This document shows positions 11,938 to 22,500 of a stretch of DNA of 64,000 nt, one piece after another. The DNA is from Aporrectodea caliginosa (lineage: Eukaryota; Annelida; Clitellata; Crassiclitellata; Lumbricidae), in contig JACEVL010000061.1 in the NCBI GenBank assembly GCA_020284085.1, forward strand, positions 695,209 through 759,208, given 5' to 3'. The number at the start of each line of letters is the position of its first letter. The stretch's first letter is position 1. The position numbers were made by a program, and so were the translations under genes. A model generated the notes under the pieces. The model was not told the DNA's origin and did no database searches. It saw nothing but the letters and a program-made list of their open reading frames with translations.

Positions 11938-11938
11938 T

Positions 11939-12010
<72 letters not shown>
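11938..12010. repeat. (GAT)n microsatellite of repeat X1
   Basis: About 24 GAT triplets. The same position in other X copies also holds a GAT/ATC tract (14943-15075, 34440-34525, 38395-38485), with different lengths. Confidence 0.95.
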
Positions 12011-12480
12011 CATTAACGATAACGGTAATTGTAATGGTAATGGTGATGATAATTTAATTTATAAAAGAAATAAACATTATATTCGCAGTTTGTTTTGTGT
12101 TGAAGCAAGAAGTTGTTACGACCAAGGCCAAAGAGACAGCAAAGCGAAGGAGGACCAGCTCGCAGAAAGACCACCACAGCCAAACAGGTATTCCGTCTGC
12201 AGAATGTCAATCGTTTGCATCAGTGTACGTCTTCTGGCATTGAAGACTTGACTCTAGAGGTATTTTATCGGTAACAAGCCTTTGGTTTTTATATCTTATT
12301 AGGTTAGTGGATAAAGCTTAAAATTTTAGCAGGTAGGCCTACACGGTGAAGGATGTCACGAGAAGCCAATAGGCCTACAGCATCTAGATATAGATGGATA
12401 GATAGAATATTCTTTATTAGTGGACCAATTGCAAAACGCATTTCCAAGTGTAAATTAGAAATTTTTCAAAATTGAGATTT

Positions 12481-13190
12481 GTTTGCCAAGCAGCCCATAT
12501 AGATGGCCATTCGTCTGACATTATAATTATTTTCTGCCAAAACCTGTTAAATATCTATGTTTCAGAGGGAAGGTATTTGACTTGGGTTCCAAAACCTGTT
12601 AAGTACGCTCCGTGTTCTGTTCCAATACCTGCAAAGTGCGTTGACGAATCAGGAAGTCAATTTTATATCACGTGATATTAAAATGGCTGCATGTAAATAG
12701 CGAGTACTCTGAAGCTTTTAACGTCTACAAAACTGGAGTCCGCGGCTGCTCGTTAAAACTGAATGAAAAAACTGTCAAGGTGGAAGACTAAGTCCAGGAT
12801 CGTTTGAGATACAGTTGCGATGATAAATTCAAAAATCTATTGTTGTAATCATGGACAATCATACACTATGAGAAACGTGGCACCGAGGATGTGCGACGCA
12901 TGTCTTTGAACATTGACACTGTACGGGCCTTTCATACTAGTTTCTACGTTAACACAGACAAAAAAACTCTGGATGCATTCACGAATTAATTTTATGAACA
13001 TTGAAAGACCAGTTGATGGCAAAATGCCGAATTGACGATGCAGCCGATGAGTTTACACGAGTAGGACCTACCAAATTTAGGTGCCTATTAGGCCTACCAG
13101 CTCTGCACGAGCCTGGTAGTTATAGATTAAGCCTATTATGCTTAGAAGATTAATGCCTTGTGTTTTTTATGGCGGCGCTACGATAGTTCG
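12481..13190. other. Spacer between X1 and X2, no supported gene
   Basis: No exon or RNA gene is supported. The right part (from about 13050) is nearly identical, reversed, to 36240-36380 and 32640-32770, so it belongs to the X-associated duplicated block. The rest shows no feature I can name. Confidence 0.5.
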
Positions 13191-14096
13191 CCATAGTTTT
13201 CACATGTGTATCCGACCCTGTTAAATACGAAATCTCACATCAGTACAAGCTCGAATCATTGCTTTAAGCTGAAGGCCTCACTGCATCCTTTCGCTGCAGC
13301 AAGACAGCCTTATTTTCTCGGGGTCTCTTGCACTGGGCGCGCCTCTAATTGTTGTAGCACTGTGAATGGCGCTATATAAATTAACAGATACAATACAATA
13401 CAATAAACGTTATGGCTGAACGAGCAGCAAAAATCGAATTATTTAATGATTGATGACGTCAACTTGTAAAACAAATGGAAATGGATGACGCAATATCTGT
13501 CACCATAGCAACGCCCAACGCTCGAAGAATTCTATTGCAGACGGCGTCGATTTGAAGGTTTCTTCTGAAATATTTGTTCGAAAACTTTGAATTAAGATTT
13601 ATTTTCTTCGTATTTTGCTGAAATGACCACCCTGAAGGTCATAAGTAAGAAGCTCGTCAAGGTGATCGATGTAACAAGATGTTAAAATCTGTTGTTATCC
13701 AGATATTCGATGGAAACGAGTCGGAAGAACGAGTGAGAAAACGACAATTTCGGGCTTAAGAGCTGGTCAGTCTAACTGTGGTTTATTTCGATGATAATAA
13801 AATCATTTACGTACCAACGAATAGATTTAGAAAGAATTAAAAATCGTTTAAAGACATAATTCGCCAAAGCAAATTGAGCAATACTGACAAAGAGCGGTCA
13901 TAAGAAATAAAGTAGCTTTTGTTTCAGACAATACAAAGCACGATAATTCGATATAAGCCTAATGTCTTTGAAAGATTTCTGCATGCTTATAAGCATACAT
14001 AGGGCCTACATACTACATACATACATGCATATATGCATAATTACATACAATACATCATGCATTTATATGTAGGCAATTTTCAATTCTTTGTTTCAG

Positions 14097-14154
14097 AGTG
14101 ACACTATGCAGAGAAGAAACGTCGCTCAAGTTTACCGTGAGAAGCAGCCTGCAG
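14097..14154 (+). other. Exon-like micro-segment of repeat X2
   Basis: TTTCAG acceptor at 14091-14096, GTAAAT donor from 14155. Encodes MQRRNVAQVYREKQPAG from its ATG. Conserved in four X copies including the most diverged one. X6 differs by a 7-bp deletion at the donor side, so the reading frame downstream would not be preserved. Confidence 0.45.
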
Positions 14155-14942
14155 GTAAATATAACTAGGCCTATTTTAGCTGTTGACATATTACAGACTG
14201 CATCTTTGTTGTACAAAGCATTAAAACTGATTTGACGAAAGTACCGGAGGCGGAAGAACGCCATATCTAAGAAGAAGAGTAAGAAAAGCAAAGCAAGTTC
14301 AGATTTTGAAGGAAAAGGAGGAAGTTCTCCTCATAGCAGCGAACTATTAACCACTGAAGTAACATTTTCCTCATACATGTTCTGATATCGTTTTGTAGCG
14401 TAGTGTCGTTATAATTACACAAAAGACATCAGTAGATGATCGCTTTAAATTAAATCGCAATTAAAATTCACAATCCATCGGAGAGACCAAGACGAAATTC
14501 GATCCTGCCCTCGATGGGTTTTCCTCCTTTATAAGAAATTACACCGTCAGCAGTGAACGACGAGCGGATTTAATCCCTACGCCTACGGGTTCAATCCTGC
14601 CTGAGATGGCTTCTGTGTGGGCCCGTGAGAAAGTCCATTGTGTATCTTTTTAGTTTGTTTGATTTTGAGCCCAAGGCTTACTCCAATCTAAAGTATCGAT
14701 TGGCTGTCTTTCATTTCTTATCTGTATTTTTTAATCATTAGGTGTCGCTGTTTAGCGGATCCATGATCCCTTCTGGGCCTCCGTGTAGCCAGTACATGTC
14801 GAACCGTTGCCTGGTTGTTTCATTTGTTCTTTTTCTCTTCTGATGGCTACAGAAATAATTATGATTTGAATTAACAATAGCCTTGCACCTCAAATTTAGA
14901 TTCCCTGAGAGTACTTGCAGACCCCTAATAATTATGTATGTA

Positions 14943-14956
14943 AATATGATGATGGA

Positions 14957-15024
<68 letters not shown>

Positions 15025-15025
15025 A

Positions 15026-15073
<48 letters not shown>

Positions 15074-15075
15074 AT
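14943..15075. repeat. (ATG)n microsatellite of repeat X2
   Basis: Long run of ATG triplets with rare TAATGA interruptions. Open frames of poly-Met or poly-His across it are artefacts. Confidence 0.95.
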
Positions 15076-15179
15076 GATGGTGATGGTAACGGTAATGACA
15101 ACGATAACGATAACGATAACGATAATGGTAATGGTAATAACTATTTAATTTATAAAAGAAATAAACATTATATTCGCAG

Positions 15180-15398
15180 TTGGTTTTGTGTTTGAGCAAG
15201 AATAAAGGAAGCAAGAAGTTGTTACGACCAAGGCCAAAGAGACAGAAAGGCGAAGGAAGACCAGCTCGCAGAAAGACCACCATAGCCAAACAGGTATTCC
15301 GTCTGCAGAATGTCAATCGTTTGCATCAGTGTACGTCTTTTGGCATTGAAGACTTGACTCTAGAGGTATTTTATCGGCAACAAGCCTTTGGTTTTTGA
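15180..15398 (+). other. Basic-peptide open segment in repeat X2
   Basis: A 72-codon open frame rich in Arg and Lys (SKNKGSKKLLRPRPKRQKGE, then RPARRKTTIAKQ). A GTATTC follows the AAACAG at 15294-15299 and could be a splice donor. X4 keeps the whole frame on the minus strand (34301-34083) with a handful of substitutions; X5 and X6 carry stops. No known protein family is recognised. Confidence 0.35.
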
Positions 15399-15759
15399 TA
15401 TCTTATTAGGTTAGTGGATAAAGCTTTAAATTTTAGCAGGTAGGCCTAAACGGTGAAGGATGTCACGAGAAGCCAATACAGCAGCTAGATATAGATGGAT
15501 AGATAGAAAATTCTTTATTAGTGGACCAATTGCAAAACGCATTTTGGTTTACATACTTGTTTAAATTCTACTTCTGGCGCCGAAAGTGCGTAAGTAGCCT
15601 AAGTAGGTAGAATTGTTTTCTCAAATCCGGATTTCTCTGGAGAGTTTTTGTTATCTTTTTTAGGTTGTTTTCAAATTGTATAATCCGCTGAGTTAGGTAG
15701 TTATATTTTATAAATCATCCTAATTCGAAAGCTTTTCTGGTCAGCTGGGGGTATTTCTC

Positions 15760-17340
15760 GATCATGAGCAAGGGGCGGAGTCATGTCGGTATGTTTTATG
15801 GGGAACATGTCATATTTCTCGATCATGAGCAACATGGGAAACATGTCATATTTCTCGATCATGAGCAACATGGGGAACATGTCATATTTCTCGATCATGA
15901 GCAAGAAGCAGAGTCATGTCGGTGTGATTTATGGGGAGCATGTCATATCTCGATCATGAGCAACATGGGAACATGTCATATTTCTCGATCATGATCAATG
16001 GGCAGTTGGGAACATGTCATATTTCTCGATCATGATCAACAATGGGGAATGTCATGTCATGTTTTTCGATCATGATCATGTCATTCTTGATCATGAGGAA
16101 CATGGGGAACATGTCATATTTCTCGATCATGCAAGCAATGTCATGGGAACATGTCATATTTCTCGATTATGAGCAACATCATGATCATGATCAAGTGGCG
16201 GAGTCATGTCGGTGTGTTTTATGGGGAACATGTCATATTTCTCGATCATGAGCAACATGGGAACATGTCATATTTCTCGATCATGAGGAACATGGGGAAC
16301 ATGTCATATTTCTCAATCATGAGCAAGGGGCAGAGTCATGTCAGTGTGTTTTATGGGGAACATGTCATATTTCTCGATCATGAGCAACATGGGAACATGT
16401 CATATTTCTCGATCATGAGCAACATGGGGAACATGTCATATTTCTCAATCATGATCAAGGGGCAGAGTCATGTCGGTGTGTTTTATGGGGAACATGTCAT
16501 ATTTCTCGATCATGAGCAACATGGGAACATGTCATATTTCTCGATTATCATGGGGAACATGTCATATTTCTGATCATGATCAAGGGGCGGAATCATGTCG
16601 GTATGTTTTATGGGGAACATGTCATATTTCTCGATCATGAGCAACATGAGAAACATGTCATATTTCTCGATCATGATCGGTGTGTTTTATGGGGAACATG
16701 TCATATTTCTCGATCATGAGCAACATGGGGAACATGTCATATTTCTCGATCATGAGCAACATGGGAACATGTCATATTTCTCGATCATGAGCAACATGGG
16801 GAACATGTCATATTTCTCGATCATGATCAAGGGGCGGAGTCATGTCGGTGTGTTTTATGGGGAACATGTCATATTTCTCGATCATGAGCAACATGGGAAC
16901 ATGTCATATTTCTCGATCATGGGGAACATGTCATATTTCTCGATCATGATCAAGGGGCGGATGTCATTTCGATATGTTTTATGGGAACATGTCATATTTC
17001 TCGATCATGAGCAACATGGGAACATGTCATATTTCTCGATCATGAGCAACATGGGGAACATGTCATATTTCTCGATCATGATCAAGGGGCGGAGTCATGT
17101 CGGTGTGTTTTATGGGGAACATGTCATATTTCTCGATCATGTGCAACATAGGGAACATGTCATATTTCTCGATCATGAGGAAGGGGCGGAGTTATAATGT
17201 ATTATGGGGAACATGTCATATTTCATGATCATGAGCAGTTACATGGGAACATGTCATATTTCTCGATCATGAGCAACATGGGGAACATGTCATATTTCTC
17301 GATCATGAGCAAGGGTCGGAGTCATGTCTGGTATGTTTTA
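15760..17340 (+). repeat. 35-bp / 62-bp minisatellite inside repeat X2
   Basis: About 45 units built on GGGAACATGTCATATTTCTC then GATCATGAGCAACAT. At intervals a longer unit appears with GGGGCGGAGTCATGTCGGT and TGTTTTATGG. Units vary at single bases and by G-run length. The matching place between X5 and X4 (37655-37735, minus) has a single long unit. Repetitive open frames here (for example GNMSYFSIMSN) are not credible proteins. Confidence 0.95.
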
Positions 17341-17569
17341 TGGGGAATATGTCATGTAAGACATGTGCTCGGTTTCTGTTCACTGCTAAGAAAAGGCTGG
17401 AGTCCGCGTCGTGGCATTTGCTGCTCTATTGTTAGAGTGTCTGAGGTGAGGTACATTGTATTGTCGTCTGCTTAGACGTCGCAAGACCGACTACAGCCCC
17501 TCGCGCTCTTTATGGGTAGCTAATCCTAACAGAGAACATCTGCACTCTGTCTAAACCAATACCAGTGTT

Positions 17570-18605
17570 GTTCATGTAATTGAAATACATGTAATTGAAA
17601 TACATGTAATTGAAATACATGTAATTGAAATACTGTGAAATACATGTAATTTAAATACGTGTAATTGAATTACAAGTTAAGTTATGTAATTGTAATTGTT
17701 ATTGAATTACATTTTAAGTACAGTAAGTGCAATTGTATTTAAATTACAATATTGCATGTAATTTGTAATTGAATGAAGTGTAAATTACGAATAACTTTGA
17801 TAAAGTCAACAACGATGCCAGCCTGCCGGGTTGACCCGGGCCAACCCTTTAATTGAACAAACTGCTCTGCATCATGACTGCATGGCAACATAATTGTCAA
17901 CATTGTTGACAACTGACAAATTTTTATTTCCAGAAGCACAATGCATATAACAATTAACAACAATTAAAACTTTACTATTACATATCGGTGCATTGGCTAG
18001 GGAAAGGGGGCACAGGCCCCGCTTAATTAGGGCCACTCTTTTTAACTGTATTCAATTATGGCTGGTTAGTCAGTTGAAAAGAATGAAAGGTTCATCAACT
18101 CAATAATGTTCTGAACTAAATAGTAAGATATTCTCGCTAGTATACCAAGGTTTCTGGAAATTTTGCCAGCAATAAAATTAATATGTTCGGTCCGAGTCAG
18201 ACATTCGTCAATACATACTCCAAGAAATCTATCCTTACATCACTTTACAATCTTACAGCACACTTTGATAGACCCAAAGTGCAAGGGTTGACTATCACTA
18301 TCAAACTATTCGTGCAGTCATGCACTCATTCTTAGCTAGCCTACTGCGGCTGCCTACAGATAACAGAGCTTCCATCTTCAGCTCCAGTTGAGCGTCTCTT
18401 TAGCGCTGCTGGACAAATTGACTCACCCAGGTGCAATCAACTTACAATCATTTTGAAAAACTTCTCTCACAATCAAATAAACTCTATTGTTGCCTTGTTT
18501 TAATGGATCACAATTGTAAACCGTATTTCGAATACTTGACAAACTTACAATACAATTGAATGTAGATTACATTCATTAAATTCAAATACAATTTACAGGC
18601 CATTG
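17570..18605 (+). mobile_element. Remnant hAT element within the X2 block
   Basis: Begins at CAGTGTTGTTCATGTAATTG, followed by tandem copies of a 15-bp unit ATGTAATTGAAATAC (17574-17660), like hAT subterminal regions. It contains the C-terminal part of a transposase (18355-18502). The 3' end is not clear because the decayed edge of the satellite follows. Reversed copies lie at about 36640-37455 and 33080-33710, so the insertion predates the X duplication. Confidence 0.6.
18355..18502 (+). pseudogene. hAT transposase C-terminal (hATC dimerisation) fragment
   Basis: Plus-strand frame reads ELPSSAPVERLFSAAGQI then SPRCNQLTIILKNF and stops at about 18502. The S-SAP-ER-FS-AG core is the hallmark of the hAT C-terminal dimerisation domain. 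Only this tail is present. In the reversed copy at 36900-37010 the same segment has a stop codon, so neither is functional. Transposase would have acted in the nucleus on the element ends. Confidence 0.75.
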
Positions 18606-19500
18606 GCCGATTGGATGTTTTAGTTTAAAAATAGAGTAACACACGAAACTTCCAGATTCCGTTCCAATCATCTACACACTCTCTCTTCCAGTTCAAGAAT
18701 CAACTCAAAAAACGACTAAAATTTCTGTCTGTCTAACTCCTGTACTTTTCGTGAAATCTGTTTTAATGTCTGTTCCTTTCTAGGTTCATGAATCCACTCG
18801 TAAGTAAAGTTCTCACAGATTTGATTCATGTAACCTATACACTCTATCTAACGATATGTGAAACTGGTCATTAAGTCGATTACCTCTGTAATTCTGATTT
18901 CCACTGTCCTCTCTCCCAATGCACGAATCTCTTCCTTAATTCGTCCATTTCTCACAGATTCTGTCTATTACTTACTCTCTGACAGTACGTTAATCGTGGT
19001 TTATAATCTTCAAATCCTGGATTTAGGAAGTTTGACTTCTATTGAGTTCTCACTCGTCTTTCGTGACCTCCTTGTCTTGTGTTTGGCTGTAGACTGGTTC
19101 GCTTCTTGCCCTCAATAATTGAAAGCGCTGCATTTTTGATGACTATCCTTTTGGAGCGCACGAAGAAATCTATGGGAATTACCGATAATGCCCTTCTATG
19201 ACCTCTGTCCTTCCGCTCTGACCGCTTCTTTCACTCTGTTGTCTTAAGTCCATTTTCTCTCTGTCTTCCACAACCTGTCCTGTCGTCTCATCTATGCATT
19301 CTGTACACTGCCGACCCTGTGTTTTCTGTCTGTCGTTCTTTGCTTGGAATCGTCATTTCTGTCTGTTGCTGTCCATCAGTAGTCAGACAACACCAAGTTC
19401 CTTTGCACATGGCCCGGCGGATACCAATCTTTCTTTGAAAAAGGCTTGATGTCATTAAGCAACGGTCAATTGTCCTTCTTCAGTTTCCGCTGTCGTTTTT
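18606..19500. repeat. Decayed left edge of satellite array 1
   Basis: Pyrimidine-rich sequence with scattered satellite words such as TCTGTCTGTCGTTCTTTGC (near 19325) and CCATTTTCTCTCTGTC (near 19248) but no regular period. Similarity to the 50-bp monomer rises toward 19500. At 18650-18735 there is weak similarity to a LINE C-terminus. Confidence 0.55.
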
Positions 19501-22500
19501 ATTCTTACATCAGTCCATTTTCTCTGTCTTTATTTCCGCTGTCTTTGCTCTCCGCTCCCGTATTCCTCTTTGTTGCGTGACTTCTCTCTGTCTTCGGTTT
19601 TCGCTGTCGTACTTTCTCTTCTCTGTTTTCCTCTGTCGTTCTTTCTTTTCGATTCTGTCTTCATTCTGTCGTTCTTTGTCTTTGGTTTTCTCTGTCTTTG
19701 TCCATCTCTACATTCTCTCTGTCTTTGGTTTCCGCTGTCGTTGTTTCTTTCTTTAAGTCCATTTTCTCTGTCTTCTGTTTTCGCTGTCGTTTTTCCCTTC
19801 TTTCGTCCATTCTCTCTGTCTTTGGCTTCCGTCGTTGTTCTTAAACTTTCCATCCTCCATTCTCTTTTTCTTTCTTAAGTCCATTTTCTCTGTCTTTGTT
19901 TCCGCTGTCGTTCTCTTTCCGCTGTCTTCGTTTTCTTGTCGTTCTTTCTCTTTTAAGTCCATTTTCTCTGTCTTTGAATTCCGCTGTCGTTCCTCTTAAG
20001 TCCATTTTCTCTGTTCCTTCTGTCAATTCTCCCTGTCTTCTGTCTTCCGCTGTCGTTCTTTCTCTTTCTTAAGTCCATTTTCTCTGTCTTTGTTTCCGCT
20101 GTCGTTCTTTCTCTTTTTCTAAGTCCATTTTCATTCTTCTCTGTCTTTGTTCCTTCGTTTCCGCTGTCGTCTTTCTTTTTCTTTCCAAGTCCATTTTCTC
20201 TGTCTTTGAATTCTGTCTCTCTCGTCAATTCCCTGTCCTGTTTCCGCTGTCGTTCTTTCTCTTTCTTAAGTCCATTTTCTCTGTCTTTGGTTTCTGTCGT
20301 CCATTCTCTCTGTCTTCTGTTTCCGCTGTCGTTCTTTCTCTTTCTTAAGTCCATTTTCTCTGTCTTCCACTGTCGTTTCCTCTGTCGTTCTTCTGTTTCC
20401 GCTGTCGTTCTTTCTCTTCTTTCTCTCTGTGTGTTTTGTCGTTCTTTCTCTTTCTTAAGTCCATTTTCTCTGTCCTGTTTCCGCTGTCGTTCTTTCTCTT
20501 TCTTAAGTCATTTTCTTCTCTGTTTTCTGTTTCCGCTGTCGTTCTTTCTCTTTCTTAAGTCCATTTTCTCTGTCTTCTGTTTCCGCTGTCGTTCCTTCTC
20601 TTTCTTAAGTCCATTTTCTCTGTCTTCTGTTTCCGCTGTCGTTCTTTCTCTTTCTTAAGTCCATTTTCTCTGTCTTCTGTTTCCGCTGTCGTTCTTTCTC
20701 GTTTCTTTTCCTGTCTTCTTTGTCGTTTCTTTCTTAAGTCCATTGTCTGTCTTTGAATTTCACTGTCGTTTCTCCAAGTCCATTAAGTCCATTCTGTCTT
20801 CTGTTTCCGCTGTCGTTCTTTCTCTTTCTTAAGTCCATTTTCTCTGTCTTCTGTTTCCGCTGTCGTTCTTTCTCTTTCTTAAGTCCATTTTCTCTGTCTT
20901 TGAATTCCACTGTCGTTCCTCCACGTTCCTTCGTCAATTCTCCCTGTCTTCTGTTTCCGCTGTCGTTCTTTCTCTTTCTTAAGTCCATTTTCTCTGTCTT
21001 CTGTTTCCGCTGTCGTTCTTTCTCTTTCTTAAGTCCATTTTCTCTGTCTTCTGTTTCCGCTGTCGTTCTTTCTCTTTCTTAAGTCCATTTTCTCTGTCTT
21101 TGTTTCCGCTGTCGTTCTTTCATTTTCTCTTAAGTCTGTCATTTTCTCTGTCTTCTGTTTCCGCTGTCGTTCTTTCTCTTTCTTAAGTCCATTTTCTCTG
21201 TCTTCTGTTTCCGCTGTCGTTCTTTCTCTTTCTTTAAGTCAATTCTCTCTGTCTTCTGTTTCCGCTGTCGTTCTTTCTCTTTCTTAAGTCCATTTTCTCT
21301 GTCTTCTGTTTTCGCTGTCGTTCTTTCTCGTTCTTTCGTCAATTCTCTCTGTCTTCTGTTTCCGCTGTCGTTCTTTCTCTTTCTTAAGTCCATTTTCTCT
21401 GTCTTCTGTTTCCGCTGTCGTTCTTTCTCTTTCTTAAGTCCATTCTCTGTCTGTTTTCTGTTTCTTTCGTTCCATTTCTTTCGCTGTCGTTCTTTCTCTT
21501 TTAAGTCTGTTTTTGTTCTGTCTGTCGTTCCTTCGTTCTGTTCGTCAATTCTCCTCTGTCTTCTGTTTCCGCTGTCGTTCTTTCTCTTTCTTAAGTCCAT
21601 TTTCTCTGTCTTCTGTCGTTCTTTCTGTCGTTAAGTTTCTCTTTCTTTGTCGTCCATTTTCTCTGTCTTCTGTTTCCGCTGTCGTTCTTTCTCTTTCTTA
21701 AGTCCATTTTCTCTGTCTTTGAATTCCGCTGTCGTTCCTCCACGTTCCTTCGTCAATTCTGTCAATTCCGCTCGTTCTTTCTCTTTCTTCTCTTTGAATT
21801 CCACTGTCGTGTTTCTGTCAATTTCTGTCTTCCGCTGTCGTTTTTTCTCTTCTTAAGTCCATTTTCTCTGTCTTCTGTTTCCGCTGTCGTTCCTTCTCGT
21901 TTCTTCGTCATTTTTCTCTGTCTTCTGTTTCCGCTGTCGTTCTTTCTCTTTCTTAAGTCCATTCTCTCTGTCTTTGTTTCCGCTGTCGTTCTTTCTCGTT
22001 TTCTTAAGTCAATTCTCTCTGTCTTCTGTTTCCGCTGTCGTTCTTTCTCTTTCTTAAGTCCATTTTCTCTGTCTTCTGTTTCCGCTGTCGTTCTTTCTTT
22101 CTTTCTTAAGTCCATTTTCTCTGTCTTTGAATTCCACTGTCGTTCTCCACGTTCCTTCGTCAATTCTGTCTTCTGTTTCCGCTGTCGTTCTTTGTCTTCT
22201 GTTTCTGTCTGTCGTTCGTTCTTTCTTAAGTCTTTCTCTGTCTTCAAGTGTCAATTTTTCTCTGTCTTCTGTTTCCGCTGTCGTTCTTTTCTTAAGTCAT
22301 TTTCTCTGTCTTCTGTTTCCGCTGTCGTTCTTTCTCTTTCTTAAGTCATTTTCTCTGTCTTCTGTTTCCGCTGTCGTTCTTTCTCTTTCTTAAGTCCATT
22401 TTCTCTGTCTTTGAATTCCACTGTCGTTCCTCCACGTTCCTTCGTCAATTCTCCCTGTCTTCTGTTTCCGCTGTCGTTCTTTCTCTTTCTTAAGTCCATT

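Larger units (their letters stand above)
9571..12480 (+). repeat. Repeat X, copy X1 (interrupted)
   Basis: First plus-strand copy of an unnamed repeat seen six times in this window. 9571-11100 matches 13405-14890 of X2. 11548-11615 and 12011-12480 match the far end of X2 (15130-15560). Foreign material sits between: a SINE-like tail, a hAT-type end and a LINE fragment. The function of X is unknown. It carries an exon-like segment (10267-10324) and a basic-peptide segment near 12100-12240 whose frame is intact for RPRPKRQQSEGGPARRKTT. Confidence 0.75.
13190..15760 (+). repeat. Repeat X, copy X2 core
   Basis: Full-length plus-strand core. Order: L-A LINE 3' end with (ATACA)n (13260-13405), conserved block with GATGACGTCAAC (about 13450), exon-like segment 14097-14154, (GAT)n 14943-15075, basic-peptide segment 15180-15300, then an AT-rich end up to the minisatellite. 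It is nearly identical, reversed, to X4 (33715-36640), so the duplication is recent. Confidence 0.8.

Noticed and set aside
15760..17340. CRISPR-like array
   Set aside because: Units are directly tandem without unique spacers, and the genome is eukaryotic.
15764..17475. Open frames encoding repeated HVIFLDHEQ or GNMSYFSIM peptides
   Set aside because: Minisatellite translation. Frames change freely with G-run length and the sister locus has one unit.
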